A stretch of DNA of 11,097 bases from Porphyrobacter sp. (GTDB lineage: Bacteria > Pseudomonadota > Alphaproteobacteria > Sphingomonadales > Sphingomonadaceae), in assembly GCA_021732945.1 (NCBI GenBank), contig JAKFWB010000076.1, positions 1 to 11,097 on the forward strand, read 5' to 3'. Below, piece after piece: positions 6,093 to 11,097 of this stretch. A program made the position numbers and the translations under genes. Under the pieces are notes generated by a model. The model saw nothing but the letters and a program-made list of their open reading frames with translations. It was not told where the DNA came from and ran no database searches. The stretch's first letter is position 1, and each line of letters starts with the position of its first letter.

Positions 6093-7780
6093 GGCCAGTA
6101 AAGGCGGCTTTTGCTCGAAACCCATTTGGCTGGGCGCTGCCGCTGACACTCGCGGTTTTTATCGGGCCTATCTTTCTTGGTCTGTTCGGAACATTGCTGC
6201 CAGCCTTCGGGCTGCAACCCGCGCTGGGAAGCTTTGAACTATCATTCGATCCGTGGCACGACTTTTTCAACGATCCGGCACTGACAAAATCGCTGCGACT
6301 CACATTGACGGTCGGATTTGGCGCAACGCTCATCGCTGTCATCATCGGTTTTTGCAGTGTTGCGATTCTTTTTGGCACGCGCGCGTTTGGCATTGTGCGT
6401 TCTTTGCTGGCACCGGCACTTGCCTTTCCGCATGCCAGTTTTGCCGTGGGGCTGGCGTTTTTGATCGCTCCGAGCGGCTGGATCGCAAGGCTGATTTCGC
6501 CCTGGGCGACGGGTTGGGATCAACCACCCGATCTGCTGATTGTTCGCGATCCCGATGCAATTGCCCTTATGCTTTCGCTAGCTCTTAAAGAGTCGCTTTT
6601 TCTGGTTCTGATGATCGTCGGCGCGCTTGGGCAGATTAACGCTGGATCACTGCTGCGTTCGGCAAGAAGCATGGGTTATGCTCCTGCGCGCGCTTGGCTC
6701 ATCGTGATCGCGCCACAAGTCCATGCGCAGGTACGCCTGCCAATCTATGCCATGCTGGCCAGCGCCCTGTCGATCGTCGATATGGCCATAGTACTTGGCC
6801 CGGCAGCGCCGCCGCCCCTAGCACCGATGACGCTTGACTGGTTTCGCGAACTTGATTCCGGGCGGCAATTGATGGCATCGGTGGCTGCAATCTTTCAGCT
6901 CTTGCTCGTGATCGGTGCCGTCCTGCTTTGGCGTTTTGGAGAGATGGTTGTGAACCTTGCCGTGCGGGGCCCGTTGACGAACGGCATCAGGCGAGGATGG
7001 GCAGAGCGGATCGCTGGCGGCGTGGGCAGGATCGGCATCAGCCTTGCTCTCGTTGCAAGTGTCGGCGCGATTTTGATGCTTCTCATCTGGTCTTTTGCCG
7101 GAACCTGGTCCTGGCCAGGCGCCCTGCCGCAGCGGTGGTCAGCAGCAATGTGGGTCAGGTCTGGCGATACGCTTGTTCTGCTTGTCTGGCGAACCGCGAT
7201 CATCGCAATTGCAGCGAGTGCGATTGCAACGGCGCTTGCTATATTCTGCCTGGAGGCAGGGATCGGCCAGCCAAAATCACGTTGGCTTGTCATACTATAT
7301 GTGCCGCTGCTGGTCCCGCAGATCAGCTTTCTGTTCGGCGTCCAGCTTTTGTGGAACCGGCTTTGGCTTGACGGCACGATGGTGGCCGTCACGCTCACGC
7401 ATTTGCTGTTTGTGCTGCCTTATGTTTTCCTTGTGTTGAGCGATCCATATCGCGCGCTCGATCCGCGTATCGCGATTGCCGCGCGGTCACTTGGTGCCAG
7501 CCGGTTGCGGACATTGGTGCGGATTAAAATCCCGCTCCTCGCGCGGCCTATAGCGACCGCCATGGCGATAGGTTTTGCCGTCAGCGTCGGTCAATATCTG
7601 CCCACTCTATTTGCAGGCGCTGGCCAGATTGACACGCTGACCACCGAAGCGGTTGCACTGGCCTCCGGGGCTGACCGGCGCTTGGCCGGGGTGATCGCCT
7701 TCACGCTGACCGCGCTGCCATTCATGGCGCTGGCGCTGGTCAGCCTCGCACCGAATCGATTGGGGCGGGCGAACCAATGA
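6089..7780 (+). CDS. ynjC: ABC importer permease, double-module YnjC family
   Basis: A 563-residue inner-membrane protein forming the translocation channel. It contains two permease modules fused in one chain, each with several hydrophobic segments and its own EAA-type loop for docking the ATPase: RSARSMGYAPARAWLIVIAP at about 190-209 and AARSLGASRLRTLVRIKIP at about 464-482. The fused layout is that of YnjC (and of ThiP and FbpB-type permeases), so a single chain replaces two permease subunits. About 12 membrane segments are expected. The start is GTG at 6089, overlapping the stop of the binding-protein gene; no better start lies nearby. The stop TGA overlaps the ATG of the ATPase gene (ATGA, 7777-7780). 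The first module has an unusual Pro/Ala-rich stretch (AAPPPLAP, about 239-246) after its EAA loop. Confidence 0.92.
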   Translation: MRPVKAAFARNPFGWALPLTLAVFIGPIFLGLFGTLLPAFGLQPALGSFELSFDPWHDFFNDPALTKSLRLTLTVGFGATLIAVIIGFCSVAILFGTRAFGIVRSLLAPALAFPHASFAVGLAFLIAPSGWIARLISPWATGWDQPPDLLIVRDPDAIALMLSLALKESLFLVLMIVGALGQINAGSLLRSARSMGYAPARAWLIVIAPQVHAQVRLPIYAMLASALSIVDMAIVLGPAAPPPLAPMTLDWFRELDSGRQLMASVAAIFQLLLVIGAVLLWRFGEMVVNLAVRGPLTNGIRRGWAERIAGGVGRIGISLALVASVGAILMLLIWSFAGTWSWPGALPQRWSAAMWVRSGDTLVLLVWRTAIIAIAASAIATALAIFCLEAGIGQPKSRWLVILYVPLLVPQISFLFGVQLLWNRLWLDGTMVAVTLTHLLFVLPYVFLVLSDPYRALDPRIAIAARSLGASRLRTLVRIKIPLLARPIATAMAIGFAVSVGQYLPTLFAGAGQIDTLTTEAVALASGADRRLAGVIAFTLTALPFMALALVSLAPNRLGRANQ

Positions 7781-8403
7781 CAAGCGCGGGGCTGATTCTG
7801 AATGATGTGCGCCTTGCGATTGGCGGACGCACCCTGTTTGACGGACTTTGCCTCTGCATAGCACCGGGCGAGATTGTGACGCTGATGGGCGAAAGCGGTT
7901 CGGGTAAATCAAGCTTGATTGCCTATATCTGCGGCTCGCTCGACACAGAATTCGATGTGCGCGGTTCGGTGACGCTCGACGGGCAGGATATGGGGCCCCT
8001 GCCAATCGAACGAAGGCGGATTGGGGTGATGTTTCAGGATGATGTGTTGTTCGCGCACATGTCGGTTGGCGAGAATCTGGCCTTTGCAGTGCCGCCGGGA
8101 GTAACCCGAAGTGAACGCCAGACGCGCGTGAATGATGCACTTGTCGAAGCGGATCTCGATGGCTTTGCGGCACGCAACCCAGCCACACTTTCCGGGGGGC
8201 AAAAGGCGCGTGTCGCGCTGATGCGCGCGCTGCTAGCCGAGCCTCGCGCCATGTTACTTGACGAACCCTTTTCGCGGCTTGACGCGACGTTGCGTGAACG
8301 TGTCCGCAATTTTGCTTTTTCTACAATAAAGCGGCGAAATATTCCGGCATTGCTTGTTACGCATGATCGGCAAGACAAGTCTGATCATGTAATTACGCTT
8401 TGA
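7777..8403 (+). CDS. ynjD: ABC importer ATP-binding protein, YnjD family
   Basis: A 208-residue ATPase that powers the importer from the cytoplasmic side. All nucleotide-binding motifs are intact: Walker A GESGSGKSS (38-46), Q-loop MFQDD (Q87), signature LSGGQ (138-142), Walker B AMLLDEP (158-164), D-loop SRLD and H-loop histidine H196 in LVTHDRQD. It is slightly shorter than E. coli YnjD (217 residues as I recall); the protein ends about 12 residues after the H-loop and lacks a C-terminal regulatory domain. The ATG overlaps the permease stop. Base composition falls over the last 90 bases of the gene (about 40% GC by count at 8311-8400), leading into a very AT-rich gap. This is the last gene of the compact cluster. 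Confidence 0.93.
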   Translation: MTSAGLILNDVRLAIGGRTLFDGLCLCIAPGEIVTLMGESGSGKSSLIAYICGSLDTEFDVRGSVTLDGQDMGPLPIERRRIGVMFQDDVLFAHMSVGENLAFAVPPGVTRSERQTRVNDALVEADLDGFAARNPATLSGGQKARVALMRALLAEPRAMLLDEPFSRLDATLRERVRNFAFSTIKRRNIPALLVTHDRQDKSDHVITL

Positions 8404-8599
8404 TAGCTTAATAAATGAAAACCTTTTGCTATCGAAGTTCAAGCACGTTTTATTAAAAAAGGGAATCTCAGAATTTCCTGGCAACTTAAAAATAGTATAC
8501 TTTATAAAATTTCTATTTGATCATAATTATAAACAGCTTAGAAGTGGATTCGCCTGAGGAGGTTGCCCGAATCGCTCGGCGTTTTGGAAGGAAATTCGA
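8404..8599 (+). promoter_or_regulatory. AT-rich leader of the TonB-dependent receptor gene
   Basis: The 196 bases between the ATPase stop and the receptor start are strongly AT-rich: 32 of 120 bases are G or C at 8401-8520. This suggests a promoter region and possibly separate control of the receptor. A TATACT at 8496-8501 is a possible -10 box, inside the palindrome AGTATACT (8494-8501), but no good -35 accompanies it. GATAGC (8402-8407) and GCTATC (8428-8433) could pair, but the 20-base loop and lack of a T-run do not make a terminator. GAAGGAAA at 8586-8593 is a strong ribosome site for the receptor. Confidence 0.4.
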
Positions 8600-11097
8600 A
8601 TGTCTTACAATCGTTACTGCAATGCGATCAACATACTTGCGGCCGTGGCAGCTATATCCGTTACCGCTCCGGCATATGCGCAGCAGGCGGGCTTGCAAAT
8701 CAACGTCGTCAACAATGAAACCGGGGCGCCCGTCGCCAATGCCGAGGTAACGATTGAAAATGCGGATATCGGCCTGAAGCGTGTTGTGCGGAGTGATGAT
8801 TTCGGCAGGGTTCGGCTTGAGGCGCTTGCCACAAGCGGGCTTTACAATGTTTCGGTTGCCGCAGCCGAAGGATATGACGCCGCATCGGCAGGTCCGGTCT
8901 CGCTGCGCTCCAACTTCACAGGTTCGGTCACAATCCGGGTTGGTGCAAAAGCGGCCAGTGACATTGTTGTCACCGGCACACGCGCGGTTACAGGCATCAA
9001 CACCGTGAACGCAGAAGTCTCCTCGTCGCTACCCCGGGAAGCACTGACGGCACTGCCGATCGAAGGCCGAGACGTTATTCAGGCGCTCATCCGCTTGCCC
9101 AACGTGGTCGCGTCGACCGGCTTCTTCCCTGAAGCCCCCGTCGTTTCGATCAACGGCGCAAACGGCCTGGAAACCAATTATCTGATCGACGGACTCGATA
9201 ACAACGAGAATTTTCTTGGCGGTCCAAAATTTCCCGTACCACTCGGATTCACCAAAGAAGTCACGGTGCTCGCCAACAGTTATTCGGTCGAATTCGGGCG
9301 GACTGCCAACGGCATTATCAACTACACGTCGCCTTCCGGGACGAACGATCTTACCGGTGAAGTCTACACATTGATCAGGCCTGGACGACCGCTTGACGCG
9401 CGTTCAGCGTTCCCGCGCCGCGATTTGACCGGCAATCCGGTAGGGGAGAGCTTTGAGCGCTATCAGGGTGGTTTTGCCGTTGGCGGGCCAATCGTGAAAG
9501 ACAAAACCTTCTTCTATGCAAGCTTCGAATATACGCGTGATAAAAACAACCAGCTCGTTGATGCACCCCAACTCGGGGTGACGCAGAATGTGACTGGCAA
9601 CAACGAGTTCTTGCTGGGTTCGTTGCGCCTGGACCACCGTTTCAACGATGAACTTACCGCGACATTGCGGGGAAATTTCGGGCGGGTCACGATCGAACGC
9701 CCTGGCGGCGGCCTTGGCGGCGGCAACAACACATTTCCGTCGGCAGGCTCTGATGAATTCAGACCATCGACGATTATCGTCGGGTCGTTGAATTATGCCG
9801 GTGAAGATTGGACGTATGACGGAAGCTTGCAATATAGTCGTTTCCGATTCCAATATGCACGCACAAATGTACCTGCAGGGCCGCAGGTTTCGATTCAGGA
9901 CCAAACAGGCCTAGGCGTTGGCACGGTTGGTCATCCGGGTTTTGTTTTCAATGATATTGAAAATACGTTCCAAACTGTTCAGCGGCTCCAGCGCAGGTTC
10001 GGCAACCACCGTGTAAAGATTGGCGTTGACTACATCCGTTCCAATTTCGATCTGTTGGGTGGTGGGAATCCCGACGGCAACTTTACGGTTACGCTTACGC
10101 CTGCCCAGCTTGCGACGTTGCGTGGACGCAATCTCGGCCTCAACCTGAGCGCGCAAGATGTGCTTTCGCTGAATCCGGTCGTGAACAATTTTTCCGTCGA
10201 ACTGCGGCCCCAGTCCTTTGGCACCAGTCAGAACCTGCTGGCTTTCTATCTTGAGGACGAGTGGCAGGTGACATCGAAGCTCACCGCTACTGCCGGCCTT
10301 CGTTGGGATTACGACTCGCTGACGGGCAAGGGCGGAAAAGGCGGCGACTATGATAATTTCGCGCCGCGCCTTGCGTTGAATTTCCGTCCGGATTCACGTT
10401 CATCAATCCGTTTTGGTGCCGGCCTGTTTTACAGCAAGATAATCTATGCCGTGATTTCAGACGCGCTGCAGCGCAATACGACGTCGCCTGCCTTCGTTGG
10501 CCAGCTTCGCCAACTCGCCACGCAGGGCATTATTCCGGCAGACACCGATCTTGCCAGGGTCACGTTTGATGGCAACCTGACGGTGTCTCCTGCCTGTGCG
10601 ACGGTGAGTGCCTGCCCGCCAGCGTCAGCCGTACAGGCTCTGCGCAATACCGCCATCATCAATGAGGCGCGCACCTTGAATCCGCTCGGCTATGATAGCC
10701 CATATAGTCTGCAGCTCAGTGGCGGTTACCAATATCAGGTTAGCGATACGATTACGGCCAGTATTGATCTGATCTACAGCCGCACGCGCAATCTCGTTCG
10801 ACTGCGTGATCTCAATTCACCGACTTCATTTGTTCCAAATGCCGCTAACTTGACGGCTGCCAATATTGCCACACTCCGCGGTCTGCCGGACAATGCGGCT
10901 CGGCTGGTTCTGGCACAACAGCTGGGGCTGGTTCGATCACAAGCGGCGGCGGACGCGACCCGGCCTGTCGGGCTGGTTGCAGGCGGCGCTCGCCAGATCA
11001 CAGTTTCCGAAACCGAAGGAAAATCGCTATACCGTGCGGTCAATTTACAAGTGAACAAGGTTCGCGGTGATGATGACTATGCCTTCCGTCTTTCCTA
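8600..11097 (+). CDS. TonB-dependent outer-membrane receptor, Oar-like, 3' end outside the window
   Basis: An open frame of 832 codons that continues past the right edge. It begins at ATG 8600 with a strong ribosome site. Residues 1-27 form a signal peptide ending APAYA. Residues about 31-110 form a carboxypeptidase-regulatory-like beta-sandwich (LQINVVNNETGAPVANAEVT). A TonB-box-like IVVTGTR lies at 122-128. The plug domain follows, with the typical LPIEGRDVIQALIRLPNV and NYLIDGLDNNENF. After that come barrel strands such as GGFAVGGPIVKDKTFFYASF, EDEWQVTSKLTATAGLRWDY and, at the window edge, YAFRLSY. The architecture is that of Oar-like receptors, which take up large or scarce ligands using TonB energy. 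Only the C-terminal barrel strands are missing. It is in the same direction as the importer genes and probably delivers the same ligand to the periplasm, but it has its own leader. The ligand is unknown. Confidence 0.93.
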   Translation, partial: MSYNRYCNAINILAAVAAISVTAPAYAQQAGLQINVVNNETGAPVANAEVTIENADIGLKRVVRSDDFGRVRLEALATSGLYNVSVAAAEGYDAASAGPVSLRSNFTGSVTIRVGAKAASDIVVTGTRAVTGINTVNAEVSSSLPREALTALPIEGRDVIQALIRLPNVVASTGFFPEAPVVSINGANGLETNYLIDGLDNNENFLGGPKFPVPLGFTKEVTVLANSYSVEFGRTANGIINYTSPSGTNDLTGEVYTLIRPGRPLDARSAFPRRDLTGNPVGESFERYQGGFAVGGPIVKDKTFFYASFEYTRDKNNQLVDAPQLGVTQNVTGNNEFLLGSLRLDHRFNDELTATLRGNFGRVTIERPGGGLGGGNNTFPSAGSDEFRPSTIIVGSLNYAGEDWTYDGSLQYSRFRFQYARTNVPAGPQVSIQDQTGLGVGTVGHPGFVFNDIENTFQTVQRLQRRFGNHRVKIGVDYIRSNFDLLGGGNPDGNFTVTLTPAQLATLRGRNLGLNLSAQDVLSLNPVVNNFSVELRPQSFGTSQNLLAFYLEDEWQVTSKLTATAGLRWDYDSLTGKGGKGGDYDNFAPRLALNFRPDSRSSIRFGAGLFYSKIIYAVISDALQRNTTSPAFVGQLRQLATQGIIPADTDLARVTFDGNLTVSPACATVSACPPASAVQALRNTAIINEARTLNPLGYDSPYSLQLSGGYQYQVSDTITASIDLIYSRTRNLVRLRDLNSPTSFVPNAANLTAANIATLRGLPDNAARLVLAQQLGLVRSQAAADATRPVGLVAGGARQITVSETEGKSLYRAVNLQVNKVRGDDDYAFRLS

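Noticed and set aside
8402..8433. GATAGC/GCTATC pair as terminator of the importer operon
   Set aside because: The stem is only 6 bp with a 20-base AT-rich loop and no T-run after it.
9404..9904. 166-codon minus-strand frame inside the receptor gene
   Set aside because: It is antisense to a continuous TonB-dependent receptor frame with clear plug and barrel motifs.

Overview
The window most likely comes from an alphaproteobacterium of the sphingomonad type. That is an inference from three things: moderately high GC coding sequence, an Oar-like TonB-dependent receptor with an N-terminal carboxypeptidase-regulatory-like domain, and an IS1182-type transposase. No rRNA or housekeeping marker is present to confirm it.

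Left part (1 to about 1428, minus strand): one end of an IS1182-family insertion sequence. Its transposase is broken by an in-frame TAA at 215-217, which lies before the conserved catalytic glutamate. The rest of the gene is still readable in the same frame and runs off the left edge. The likely terminal inverted repeat is at about 1412-1428. Next, also on the minus strand, is a 342-residue protein with one N-terminal membrane segment and no recognised family (1603-2631).

Middle (2632 to about 3529): nearly 900 bases without a convincing gene. This stretch holds short repeated words, a possible gene remnant (3321-3497) and an 8-bp inverted repeat (3507-3532) that overlaps the likely first start codon of the next operon.

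Right part (3530 to 8403, plus strand): a compact five-gene cluster. Two adjacent genes of nearly equal length (210 and 211 residues) encode related proteins that resemble the class I glutamine amidotransferase-like fold but lack its catalytic signature. They are followed by a complete YnjB-YnjC-YnjD type ABC importer: a lipoprotein-type solute-binding protein, a double-length fused permease and an ATPase. The last three genes are joined by 4-base stop/start overlaps. After a 196-base AT-rich gap, a TonB-dependent outer-membrane receptor begins at 8600 and runs off the right edge.

The arrangement suggests one uptake route across both membranes: the receptor brings a ligand through the outer membrane, YnjB captures it in the periplasm, and YnjC/YnjD import it. 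The amidotransferase-like pair would act on, sense or help handle the ligand. The substrate cannot be read from the sequence. The pairing of the two amidotransferase-like proteins with YnjBCD is the most promising candidate for an undescribed system here.
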